In this document: positions 8,785-14,844 of the stretch, one piece after another
How the letters are laid out: each line of letters starts with the position of its first letter
Numbering within the stretch: position 1 is the stretch's first letter
Assembly: GCA_937889225.1 (NCBI GenBank)
Contig: CALAST010000101.1
Location: forward strand, 1 to 27,701
DNA length: 27,701 bases
Source: an uncultured Lachnobacterium sp.
GTDB taxonomy: Bacteria; Bacillota; Clostridia; Lachnospirales; Lachnospiraceae
Reading direction: 5' to 3'
Notes under the pieces: model-generated
Seen by the model: the letters and a program-made list of their open reading frames with translations, nothing else
What the model was told of the DNA's origin: nothing
Database searches by the model: none
Program-made: the position numbers and the translations under genes

Positions 8785-8812
8785 ATTATGACAAATATGT
8801 GATTTGTTGCAA
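8785..8812 (-). promoter_or_regulatory. sleC promoter with sporulation-type -10
   Basis: Minus strand: TTGCAA (8807-8812), a 16-base spacer, then CATAATATA starting at 8790. CATAATA fits the SigG -10 consensus CATWHTA, and CATAnnnTA fits the SigK form. The -35 does not clearly match SigG or SigE, so the sigma factor is an inference from the -10 and from SleC biology. A weak SigA reading is possible. Confidence 0.5.
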
Positions 8813-8845
8813 AATTCATGAATATGAAGTTATCATTATTCTATG

Positions 8846-8875
8846 TTGCATATTAGTAAACATTTTTGATATAAT
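8846..8875 (+). promoter_or_regulatory. Probable promoter of the flavin reductase gene
   Basis: Plus strand: a perfect -10 TATAAT at 8870-8875 with a weak TTGCAT -35 at 8846-8851 (18-base spacer). It implies an unusually long leader of about 180 bases before the ATG at 9064. Confidence 0.5.
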
Positions 8876-8947
8876 GAATAAACATAAATTGTTGAAATAA
8901 AAACGCAAATAAATCCCAAAAATCACAACTTCATGCCCTACGTATTT

Positions 8948-9031
8948 AAAGTGAGGAATTATTTATTTTGCGTTCAACCGCATTTTCGCAATGCACTTTG
9001 TTACTTGCTGCAACCGAATAAGCACTTTCGG
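8948..9031 (+). promoter_or_regulatory. Structured 5' leader with competing pairings
   Basis: This is the structured core of a 309-base gene-free stretch (8755-9063). AAAGTG (8948-8953) can pair with either of two CACTTT copies (8994-8999 and 9023-9028). The second choice disrupts a local hairpin CCGAA/TTCGG (9014-9018 with 9027-9031). A small hairpin GCATT/AATGC sits at 8980-8994. No known riboswitch consensus was recognised. The rest of the gap holds two divergent promoters, A/T-rich DNA and an AAGGAGG ribosome binding site at 9052-9058. Confidence 0.35.
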
Positions 9032-9063
9032 CTAAAATTTTAATTATTATTAAGGAGGCTTAT

Positions 9064-9570
9064 ATGCATACATTTCAACCTTATCCAATTGATTTGTTGG
9101 AATTTAATCCATTTACGAAATTAAAAAATGACTGGGCACTTGTTACTGCCGGAAACAAAAAGAAATATAATACCATGACTGTAAGTTGGGGTGGTGTCGG
9201 TGTTATCTGGGGAAAAAATGTTGTTTACATTTTTGTACGTGATTCCCGATACACAAAAGAATTTATTGACAATGGAGAATTTTTCTCCGTTTCTTACTTC
9301 GACAAACAATACCATCCTGCACTTGCTTACTGTGGTGCACATAGTGGTCGTGACGAAGACAAATTTGAAAAAGCCGGACTTACTCCTGCATTCCGTCACA
9401 GCATTCCATATCCGGATGAAGCAAACTTTGTTTTCCTCTGCCGTAAAATGGCAGCTGTTCCAATGCCGGAAGATACTTTTATAGATAAAGATATCAAAGA
9501 TAAATGGTATCAGGATGGAGATATGCATACGATGTATGTTGGTGAAATTATGGAAGTGATGGCGAGATAA
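9064..9570 (+). CDS. Flavin reductase-like, FMN-binding protein
   Basis: A 168-residue protein of the flavin reductase domain family (FMN-binding split barrel). The NTMTVSWGGVGVIWGKNVVYIFVR block near 36-60 and the following SRYTKEF segment form the FMN-binding core usual for anaerobe members. There is no sign of a fused rubredoxin or ferredoxin domain. The electron partner and substrate are unknown. It is a single plus-strand gene with an AAGGAGG site, a long structured leader and its own terminator, so it is probably regulated independently. Confidence 0.88.
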   Translation: MHTFQPYPIDLLEFNPFTKLKNDWALVTAGNKKKYNTMTVSWGGVGVIWGKNVVYIFVRDSRYTKEFIDNGEFFSVSYFDKQYHPALAYCGAHSGRDEDKFEKAGLTPAFRHSIPYPDEANFVFLCRKMAAVPMPEDTFIDKDIKDKWYQDGDMHTMYVGEIMEVMAR

Positions 9571-9577
9571 ATAAGGC

Positions 9578-9620
9578 AAAGGCTTTCGCTCCTATTTTTA
9601 ATAGAAACGAAAGCCTTTTT
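9578..9620. terminator. Intrinsic terminator after the flavin reductase gene
   Basis: Arms AAAGGCTTTCG and CGAAAGCCTTTT are separated by about 19 bases and followed by T residues on the plus strand. On the minus strand the tail is CCTTTGCCTTATTT, so it may also stop read-through from ilvN. Confidence 0.85.
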
Positions 9621-9647
9621 CACAAAGTCGATATTCGAAAAGCAAAC

Positions 9648-9847
9648 TTACCAACACATCATATTCTTTTGAAATTTCTCAACATAAGCCGATTTCAGTT
9701 CCTCTGAAGATATACCATAGCATAAAAGAACATCATTATAATACATCAAAACATCTGCCAATTCTTCCACTAATTGTTTTCGCAAATTCATATGTCTTGA
9801 AGAATCTTTTGCATTTCCTGCATTTCGTTGATTGTAAATTCATCCAT
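9648..9847 (-). pseudogene. MazG-like nucleotide pyrophosphohydrolase remnant, internally deleted
   Basis: The ATG (9845-9847) directly follows the ilvN stop. The first frame reads MDEFTINEMQEMQKILQD and stops. A second frame, offset at the junction near 9790, then reads NLRKQLVEELADVLMYYND and on to a natural-looking end at CW. Together they match the start and end of the short MazG-like/dUTPase-type proteins of Firmicutes. The central 50 or so residues with the first metal-binding EExxE-type motif are missing; only EELAD of the second half remains. A frame-shifting deletion is the simplest explanation. The product cannot be active. Confidence 0.75.
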
Positions 9848-10345
9848 TTATCGATTTTCTCTGTTAATCGCTTCAATCGCTACCGCACCACCACGTACAA
9901 TAGAAATACGTTTGAATGTCGCTTTCAAAAGGTCAATCAACTGATTTACTTTACGTTCTGTCAGCATACATTCCAAAATTACGCTATCTTCCCCGATATC
10001 CGCAACTTCTACTTTAAACACTTGTGCAATACGGAATGCTTCTGCTTTTTCTTCCGGTTTGATATTAAAAATCTTTGCATAAAGCACTTCTTTCATATGT
10101 ACCGGTACATCGGTTAAATCCATAACTTTGATAACTTCCACCATACGGTTTAACTGTTTTTTAATCTGTTCAAATGTCACATCATCACTTGTAACACAGA
10201 TTGTCATACGGGATATTGTTTTGTCCTCGGTAGGACCTACGGTAAGTGACTGCATATTGTAGGATTTTCCGGAGAAAAGTCCTGAAACCTTTGCTAAAAC
10301 ACCTACATCATTTTCTACATAAAGTGCAATCCATCTGTTTTTCAT
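9848..10345 (-). CDS. ilvN: Acetolactate synthase small (regulatory) subunit
   Basis: This is the regulatory partner of IlvB for valine/leucine/isoleucine synthesis and normally confers feedback inhibition by valine. At 165 residues it is standard. The N-terminal ACT domain is clear (ALYVENDVGVLAKVSGLFSG near 7-26, then NMQSLTVGPTED). The C-terminal ALS_ss_C domain holds the ECMLTERKVNQLIDLLK region. It lies 13 bases downstream of ilvB on the same strand, so the two form an operon. Its stop codon abuts the start of the MazG-like remnant. Confidence 0.95.
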   Translation of the reverse strand: MKNRWIALYVENDVGVLAKVSGLFSGKSYNMQSLTVGPTEDKTISRMTICVTSDDVTFEQIKKQLNRMVEVIKVMDLTDVPVHMKEVLYAKIFNIKPEEKAEAFRIAQVFKVEVADIGEDSVILECMLTERKVNQLIDLLKATFKRISIVRGGAVAIEAINRENR

Positions 10346-10358
10346 CGCTCGACTCCTC

Positions 10359-12080
10359 CTATTTTAAAATCATTTCACTCATTGGATTTCCGCCTTTTAC
10401 CATCGGAAGTACAAGTTCATCTGTCGAAATCATAAATTCGATGACAGTCGGAGCATCTGTATGTTTCTTTGCTTCTTCAAAAGCAGCCGCAATATCTTCT
10501 TCTTTTTCTACACGAATGCCATATGCACCATAGCTTTCTGCAAGTTTTACAAAATCCGGTGTATATGGTGGACATGCTTCATTTGGTCCTTTGCAATTTT
10601 CCGGACAAGTTGGTCTTTTTCTAAGGCAAGTTGCAATATAACGTTTTCCATAGAAAAGCTGCTGCATCTGACGAACCATGCCAAGATAATAGTTATTTAA
10701 TACGCAAAGCACTACGTTAGTACCCTGACTTACTGCGGTTGCCATTTCCTGAATATTCATCTGCACACCGCCATCACCACAAATACATACGACAGGTTTA
10801 TCCGGATTTGCCAGTTTTGCACCGATTGCTGCCGGGAAACCAAATCCCATAACACCAAGTCCACCGGAAGTAATTAACTGACTATTTGGACCTACTTCCA
10901 AGTACTGAGTTGCCCACATCTGATGCTGTCCTACGTCTGTTACAAAAATAGCATCCTTAAACTGCTCATTGATGTTTTCCATAATCATCTGTGGTGTCAT
11001 GCCACGGTCACGACGCATTTCAAGTGGATTTTCTGCTTCCCATACCCTGATTTGTTCCATCCATACAGTTGTGTCTTTTTCTTCTGCCCATTCCGTCAGT
11101 TTTTCAATTGCTAATTTCGCATCGGAAACGATTGGGACATCTACCACTACATTTCGTGAGATAGAAGCCGGGTCAATATCAATATGAATAATCTTTGCTT
11201 TTGGTGCAAATTCATTTAAGTCACCTGTAATACGGTCATTAAAACGTGTTCCAACCGAAAGAAGCAAATCACACTTGCTAACCGCAATATTTGCTGCATA
11301 TTTTCCATGCATACCGGAATTTCCAACATAAAGTTTATGTGTGGTTGGAATCGCACCTTTTCCCATAATAGTTGTAACTACCGGAATATTCGTCTTTTCT
11401 GCAAATTTTTGTAAAGCCTCATTTGCATTTGCAAGCCCTACACCGCCACCTGCTAAAATAAGCGGTCTTTCCGCAGCTTTTAACATCTTATATGCTTTCT
11501 TTAACTGTCCTACATGAACGGTACTGCACGGCTTATATCCACGAATATCCACATGCTTCGGATATTCCGGAGAACCGGAGGCTGTCTGAATATCCTTTGG
11601 AATATCAATAAGAACCGGTCCCGGCTTTCCTGTTTTTGCAATGTGAAATGCCATTTTAATAATTTTTCCTAAATCATCACGATTGCGTACGGTTACGCCA
11701 TATTTCGTAACACTTCTGGTCATGCCTACAATATCTACTTCCTGAAATGCATCATTACCAATTAAGCCAAGCGGTACCTGACCTGTGAAAACAACAAGCG
11801 GAATACTGTCATAAAAAGCATCTGCAATTGCTGTAATCGTATTTGTCGCACCCGGTCCGCTGGTTACAAGGCAAACGCCTACTTTACCTGTGGATTTTGC
11901 ATATCCTTCCGCTTCATGTACCAATGCCTGTTCATGGCGTGGTAAAATTACACGAATGGAATCCTGTTTATAAAGCTCATCAAATAAATCGGTTACGGTT
12001 CCGCCCGGATAACCAAATATCGTATCTACCCCTTCTTCTTCGAGGGCTTTTACAAATAATTTTCTTCCTGTAATATCCAT
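10359..12080 (-). CDS. ilvB: Acetolactate synthase large (catalytic) subunit
   Basis: A ThDP-dependent enzyme joining two pyruvates (or pyruvate and 2-oxobutyrate) at the first common step of branched-chain amino acid synthesis. It has 573 residues. RHEQ places catalytic Glu near 50, and GDGGVQMN followed by the NN of VLNNYY is the ThDP/Mg site. FGYPGG lies at the N-terminus. I chose the ATG at 12080: IlvB homology starts with MDITGRKLF and an AAAGGA site lies 6 bases upstream. The frame stays open to a GTG at 12224, but those 48 codons are repeat element B plus its flank. Near residue 500, between FYGKRY and PYTPDF, is an insertion of about 20 residues with four cysteines (TCLRKRPTCPENCKGPNEAC), possibly metal-binding. 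No T-box leader was seen. Confidence 0.95.
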   Translation of the reverse strand: MDITGRKLFVKALEEEGVDTIFGYPGGTVTDLFDELYKQDSIRVILPRHEQALVHEAEGYAKSTGKVGVCLVTSGPGATNTITAIADAFYDSIPLVVFTGQVPLGLIGNDAFQEVDIVGMTRSVTKYGVTVRNRDDLGKIIKMAFHIAKTGKPGPVLIDIPKDIQTASGSPEYPKHVDIRGYKPCSTVHVGQLKKAYKMLKAAERPLILAGGGVGLANANEALQKFAEKTNIPVVTTIMGKGAIPTTHKLYVGNSGMHGKYAANIAVSKCDLLLSVGTRFNDRITGDLNEFAPKAKIIHIDIDPASISRNVVVDVPIVSDAKLAIEKLTEWAEEKDTTVWMEQIRVWEAENPLEMRRDRGMTPQMIMENINEQFKDAIFVTDVGQHQMWATQYLEVGPNSQLITSGGLGVMGFGFPAAIGAKLANPDKPVVCICGDGGVQMNIQEMATAVSQGTNVVLCVLNNYYLGMVRQMQQLFYGKRYIATCLRKRPTCPENCKGPNEACPPYTPDFVKLAESYGAYGIRVEKEEDIAAAFEEAKKHTDAPTVIEFMISTDELVLPMVKGGNPMSEMILK

Positions 12081-12142
12081 AGTTTTCCTTTCTGTTTTAT
12101 AATTTTTCGTTATATTTTTATTACTCCGTTTGTATGTATATT

Positions 12143-12232
12143 CGCAATCCGCATTCGCTATGGCTCTATCCGACACTCCATGCAGGGAAACCTGCATTCC
12201 GGATACATGAAACTTAGCGTTCACCTGCGTCC
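12143..12232 (-). repeat. Structured palindromic repeat element B (90 bp) in the ilvB leader
   Basis: Read on the minus strand, nested arms pair: CGCTA/TAGCG, TATCCG/CGGATA and ATGCAGG/CCTGCAT around a TTTC loop. This makes a long stable stem. It shares CTAAGTTT, TGAACGC and TAGCGAATG with element A. It is open in one frame and continuous with ilvB, giving a spurious peptide beginning MNAKFHVSGMQVSLHGVSD. I recall similar N-terminal extensions on unrelated predicted proteins of this family. It could act as a transcript-stability or attenuation hairpin. Confidence 0.65.
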
Positions 12233-12306
12233 TATATTTTATATCAAACTATCTTTGTGCAAATTTGTTCATTTATAGTTATTGGCTTATAACGACAAAT
12301 AAATTT

Positions 12307-12801
12307 CTATTTCTTCACTCTTTCATATTTATAGAAGTAAAACTCCAAATCAAAATATGTCTGTTCTTCGCTATCCGCAGTAATTTTCCACTCCGGCTTT
12401 TCATCCAGATTCGGAAAGTATGCATCCGCATCATATGCATAATCAATCTTGGTAATATGTGCAACATCGCATTCATCTACCAATTGTTTGTAAATCTGTT
12501 CTCCACCAATAATATAAATATCTTCACTATTGTATTTCTTTAATTCCTCACGCAATTCTTCCATTGAATGTACGACAATCGCATCTTTCACTTTAAATTG
12601 TGGATTGTGTGTTAACACAATATTGGTACGATTCTTAAGCGGAAGCCCGTTTGGAAAACTTTCAAGTGTTTTTCGTCCCATGACCACAACTTTTCCTGTA
12701 GTCGTTTCACGGAAAAACTTTTGGTCCATGGGAATGCGGACAAGTAACTGGTTATTCTTACCAATAGCCCAGTTACGATCAACTGCTGCAATTAAATTCA
12801 T
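12307..12801 (-). CDS. folA: Dihydrofolate reductase
   Basis: It reduces dihydrofolate to tetrahydrofolate with NADPH, regenerating the cofactor consumed by the neighbouring thymidylate synthase. At 164 residues it is standard. MNLIAAVDRNWAIGKNNQLL is the N-terminal substrate/NADPH block, VVMGRKTLESFP the cofactor loop, and IYIIGGEQIYKQL the glycine-rich NADPH site. The acidic active-site residue is Asp (MDQKFF region near 26), as usual in bacteria. It lies 163 bases downstream of thyA on the same strand. A hairpin in the gap suggests partly separate transcription. GAAAGGG precedes the start. Confidence 0.95.
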   Translation of the reverse strand: MNLIAAVDRNWAIGKNNQLLVRIPMDQKFFRETTTGKVVVMGRKTLESFPNGLPLKNRTNIVLTHNPQFKVKDAIVVHSMEELREELKKYNSEDIYIIGGEQIYKQLVDECDVAHITKIDYAYDADAYFPNLDEKPEWKITADSEEQTYFDLEFYFYKYERVKK

Positions 12802-12855
12802 GGTGTAACCCTTTCTTTTTATTATTCTATAAACAAAGAAATCTGATAACTACAC

Positions 12856-12890
12856 AAAACTGATAAAATCAAATTGATTTTTATAGTTTT
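12856..12890 (-). terminator. Weak AT-rich hairpin after thyA
   Basis: On the minus strand AAAACT..AAAATC pairs with GATTTT..AGTTTT with a bulge. The stem is A/U-rich and followed only by GTG. It could reduce read-through from thyA to the dihydrofolate reductase gene. The rest of the 151-base gap is A/T-rich with no other clear signal. Confidence 0.4.
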
Positions 12891-12964
12891 CCTAAAGACA
12901 CTTTATCTAATTTCTTCGTACTACTCTTAAAATCTTCCTATTTATTATAAACAAGAATCTGCTT

Positions 12965-13813
12965 CTATATTGCAATCGGAATATCTTTAATCTGCGAACC
13001 TGTGACATAATCTATCAATTTTATGTCATCTCTTGTAAATGCATAAAAGTCTTTGATTTCCGGATTTATCCAGAATTTCGGAGCCGGATACTGCTCTCTT
13101 TCTATCAATTCTTTTACAATTGGGATATGTCTGTCATAAATATGTGCATCAGCAATCACATGCACAAGTTCTCCTACCTGCATATCACATACCTGTGCTA
13201 ACATATGCATAAGTACGGCATACTGGCATACATTCCAATTATTCGCAGCTAAAACATCCTGTGAACGCTGATTTAAAATCGCATTTAAAATCAGTTTTTC
13301 CTCTCCCGGCTTTTGTGTCACATTAAATGTCATGCTATATGCACATGGATATAAATGCATTTCATGCAAATCTTCATGCACATAAATATTTGTCATAATA
13401 CGACGGCTGAATGGATTGTTTTTTAAATCGTAAATCACACGGTCCACTTGGTCCATCATGCCCTCTTTATATTGGTGCTTTACACCCAACTGATATCCAT
13501 AGGCTTTTCCTATGGAGCCGGTTTCATCTGCCCATTCATCCCATATGGAACTTTTCAAATCATGGATGTTATTAGATTTTCTCTGCCAAATCCAAAGCAT
13601 TTCTTCGGTACAGGTCTTAATGGCGGTTTTTCGAAGTGTAATTGCCGGAAATTCCTTTGATAAGTCGTAACGATTTACCACACCAAATTTCTTAACCGTA
13701 TATGCACTTGTACCATCTTCCCAATGTGGACGTACCTTTTCTCCCTCGGTGCTTGTTCCATTTTCTAAAATATCCTTACACATATCTACAAAAATCTGAT
13801 CTGCCAAACTCAT
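12965..13813 (-). CDS. thyA: Thymidylate synthase (ThyA type, divergent)
   Basis: It converts dUMP to dTMP using methylene-tetrahydrofolate and yields dihydrofolate for the adjacent reductase. It has 282 residues. Catalytic Cys is near 157 in LYPCAYSMTF. The phosphate-binding RS of LNQRSQDV is near 182-187. NNWN (191-194) holds the conserved Asn that binds the uracil ring, and AHIYDRH replaces the usual THLY block. The His that normally follows the catalytic Cys is Ala here, and the GPVYG-type block is SIGKAYGYQLG. The overall pattern is still ThyA, not flavin-dependent ThyX. An AGGAG site and a SigA-type promoter precede it. Confidence 0.92.
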   Translation of the reverse strand: MSLADQIFVDMCKDILENGTSTEGEKVRPHWEDGTSAYTVKKFGVVNRYDLSKEFPAITLRKTAIKTCTEEMLWIWQRKSNNIHDLKSSIWDEWADETGSIGKAYGYQLGVKHQYKEGMMDQVDRVIYDLKNNPFSRRIMTNIYVHEDLHEMHLYPCAYSMTFNVTQKPGEEKLILNAILNQRSQDVLAANNWNVCQYAVLMHMLAQVCDMQVGELVHVIADAHIYDRHIPIVKELIEREQYPAPKFWINPEIKDFYAFTRDDIKLIDYVTGSQIKDIPIAI

Positions 13814-13847
13814 GCTTTATTCTCCTAACAGTAATGTATTACACACT

Positions 13848-13876
13848 ATTCTACAAAAAATACGCTCTAAAATCAA
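13848..13876 (-). promoter_or_regulatory. thyA promoter
   Basis: Minus strand: TTGATT, a 17-base spacer and TAGAAT. The predicted start is about 30 bases before the ATG at 13813. Confidence 0.65.
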
Positions 13877-13909
13877 GAAAAATCACTTACGAATCATTAC
13901 TTTTTCCTG

Positions 13910-13951
13910 CACAAAATAAAGACATCCACACTCACAAATAGTGTATGGATG
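13910..13951 (-). terminator. Second hairpin terminator downstream of tRNA-Gly
   Basis: On the minus strand CATCC and ACACT pair with AGTGT and GGATG, with a 2-base bulge, followed by TCTTTATTTTG. With 13982-14008 it forms a tandem stop between the tRNA and thyA. Confidence 0.6.
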
Positions 13952-13981
13952 CCTGTTGTCTTTCTATAATAAAGCAAATAC

Positions 13982-14008
13982 AAAACCAAGCAGAATCTGC
14001 TTGGTTTT
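13982..14008 (-). terminator. Intrinsic terminator of the tRNA-Gly transcript
   Basis: AAAACCAAGCAGA and TCTGCTTGGTTTT form a near-perfect stem with a minimal loop. On the minus strand the T-run lies at its 3' side. It begins 5 bases after the tRNA 3' end. Confidence 0.85.
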
Positions 14009-14012
14009 TAAG

Positions 14013-14085
14013 AGCGATAGACGGGGCTCGAACCCGCGGTCTCGACCTTGGCAAGGTCGCGCGTTACCAACTACGCCACTATCGC
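14013..14085 (-). tRNA. tRNA-Gly (anticodon GCC)
   Basis: The cloverleaf is complete. The acceptor stem is GCGATAG/CTATCGC and the D-arm contains GTTGGTAAC. The anticodon stem CGACC/GGTCG holds loop TTGCCAA with anticodon GCC. The T-arm has TTCGAGC. The discriminator base is U73, as expected for bacterial tRNA-Gly. CCA is not encoded. A strong promoter and a terminator make it an independent unit. Confidence 0.97.
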
Positions 14086-14118
14086 ATTTATGTATGTGTC
14101 CTGCCGAACACAAAACAT

Positions 14119-14147
14119 ATAATACCTTATTAACTTAAATATGTCAA
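14119..14147 (-). promoter_or_regulatory. Strong SigA promoter of tRNA-Gly
   Basis: Minus strand: perfect TTGACA, a 17-base spacer and TATTAT. The start would fall roughly 25 bases before the mature tRNA 5' end. Confidence 0.85.
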
Positions 14148-14164
14148 CTACTTTTTTAATTTTT

Positions 14165-14194
14165 TTGCATATTTTTTATTTTTTTTCATAAGAT
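14165..14194 (+). promoter_or_regulatory. Possible promoter of the 65-residue membrane peptide
   Basis: Plus strand: TTGCAT and TAAGAT with an 18-base T-rich spacer, about 28 bases before the ATG at 14222. The match is modest. Confidence 0.35.
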
Positions 14195-14221
14195 ATACAA
14201 ATCAATTATGAGGTGGTTAAA

Positions 14222-14419
14222 ATGGGCAAAAAAACAAAAATCGTAGTTATCAAATTAAAAGACATCCTTTTTTATGCAACCGTTGCAGCTTTGTGCGTGA
14301 TTGTATTGCTGCTTTTGGTTATTTTATTCACACCGGAAGCCACTACCACCAATGCAACGATTAGTGTACAAGCGGAAACTATGAATCCGGCAATCGAAAC
14401 GACTGCCGGATTTTTTTGA
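14222..14419 (+). CDS. Small single-pass membrane protein with a terminator inside its 3' end
   Basis: A 65-residue protein of unknown function. A basic N-terminus (MGKKTKIVVIKLKD) precedes one membrane helix at about 18-38, then a Thr/Ala-rich external tail ends in GFF. I prefer the ATG at 14222 over an in-frame GTG at 14213, because GAGGTGG (14210-14216) overlaps the GTG and is well placed for the ATG. The last 11 codons are an intrinsic terminator whose U-run encodes Phe-Phe and part of the stop. The N-terminus resembles the anchor of longer secreted proteins in this group, so it may be a truncated relative. That is inference. Confidence 0.6.
   Translation: MGKKTKIVVIKLKDILFYATVAALCVIVLLLLVILFTPEATTTNATISVQAETMNPAIETTAGFF
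14384..14417 (+). terminator. Intrinsic terminator embedded in a coding region
   Basis: AATCCGGCA and TGCCGGATT pair, with an inner TCG/CGA extension around GAAA-like bases, followed by seven T residues ending at the stop codon of the small membrane peptide. Confidence 0.85.
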
Positions 14420-14425
14420 TATATC

Positions 14426-14461
14426 GTAAAGCGTTTGCCCTTGATAAACGTTTACGTTTTT
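14426..14461 (+). terminator. Second hairpin at a convergent junction
   Basis: GTAAA-CGTTT pairs with AAACG-TTTAC with one unpaired base per arm, followed by GTTTTTG on the plus strand. It backs up the embedded terminator and sits next to the stop of the opposing gene. Confidence 0.55.
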
Positions 14462-14462
14462 G

Positions 14463-14729
14463 TTACTCTGTTACTGTTGTGCTTTCTGTATCTTCTGCAT
14501 ACAATTCATTTATATAATTATCAACTTCTGCTGTATTTATATAAATAGTTTCCACAGGACGACTTTCTTTTACAAAATCAACTGCACTAATACCAATCCA
14601 AACTGCAAGTGCTAAACCAACTACTGTACCGCATGCTTTTGTAATGGAACGTTTTCTTTTTTCTTTTGCCATGACTTCTTTTCGGTTGGCTTTTTCTGAT
14701 TTATATTTATCTACTTTTGCCTGACTCAT
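14463..14729 (-). CDS. Small basic single-pass membrane protein
   Basis: An 88-residue protein of unknown function: a charged N-terminus (MSQAKVDKYKSEKANRKE, then KEKRKR), one membrane helix at about 38-58, and an acidic Thr-rich C-terminus. The ATG at 14729 is chosen because AAGGAG lies 9 bases upstream and the promoter at 14764-14792 would start transcription inside the longer frame. Upstream in-frame ATGs at about 14759 and 14774 are therefore unlikely. Basic cytoplasmic and acidic outer parts imply N-in topology. It is downstream of argJ but separately promoted. Confidence 0.7.
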   Translation of the reverse strand: MSQAKVDKYKSEKANRKEVMAKEKRKRSITKACGTVVGLALAVWIGISAVDFVKESRPVETIYINTAEVDNYINELYAEDTESTTVTE

Positions 14730-14763
14730 ATCATTACTCTCCTTGGTACTCTGACTCATTTTT

Positions 14764-14792
14764 ATAATACACATATTCTATGCAAATTGCAA
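14764..14792 (-). promoter_or_regulatory. Promoter of the 88-residue membrane protein
   Basis: Minus strand: TTGCAA, a 17-base spacer and TATTAT. This also decides the translation start at 14729. Confidence 0.65.
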
Positions 14793-14799
14793 GAATTTA

Positions 14800-14844
14800 A
14801 TTATCGTTCGATAGTGTATATACTCCATACCTATGAACGATAAT
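14800..14844 (-). terminator. Hairpin covering the argJ stop codon
   Basis: ATTATCGTTC and GAACGATAAT pair, plus an inner ATAG/CTAT with one bulge. The argJ stop lies in the left arm (minus-strand sense). Only TTAAATTCTT follows, so it may act in termination or 3'-end protection. Confidence 0.5.

Noticed and set aside
8876..9063. FMN riboswitch before the flavin reductase
   Set aside because: None of the conserved RFN-element segments could be found.
9121..9579. 152-residue minus-strand frame opposite the flavin reductase
   Set aside because: It is antisense to a clearly conserved gene and has no family resemblance.
12081..12224. 48-codon N-terminal extension of IlvB from a GTG start
   Set aside because: It translates repeat element B and flanking A/T-rich DNA. 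IlvB homology and a good ribosome binding site begin at 12080.
12081..12306. T-box or other amino-acid riboswitch before ilvB
   Set aside because: No AGGGTGGNACCGCG-type antiterminator motif and no terminator U-run; only the palindromic repeat is present.
13941..14138. Short open frames over the tRNA-Gly gene
   Set aside because: They are translations of the tRNA and its terminator and have no ribosome binding sites.
14730..14774. Longer start (MCIIKMSQ) for the small basic membrane protein
   Set aside because: The predicted promoter lies within it, and AAGGAG is correctly spaced only for the ATG at 14729.
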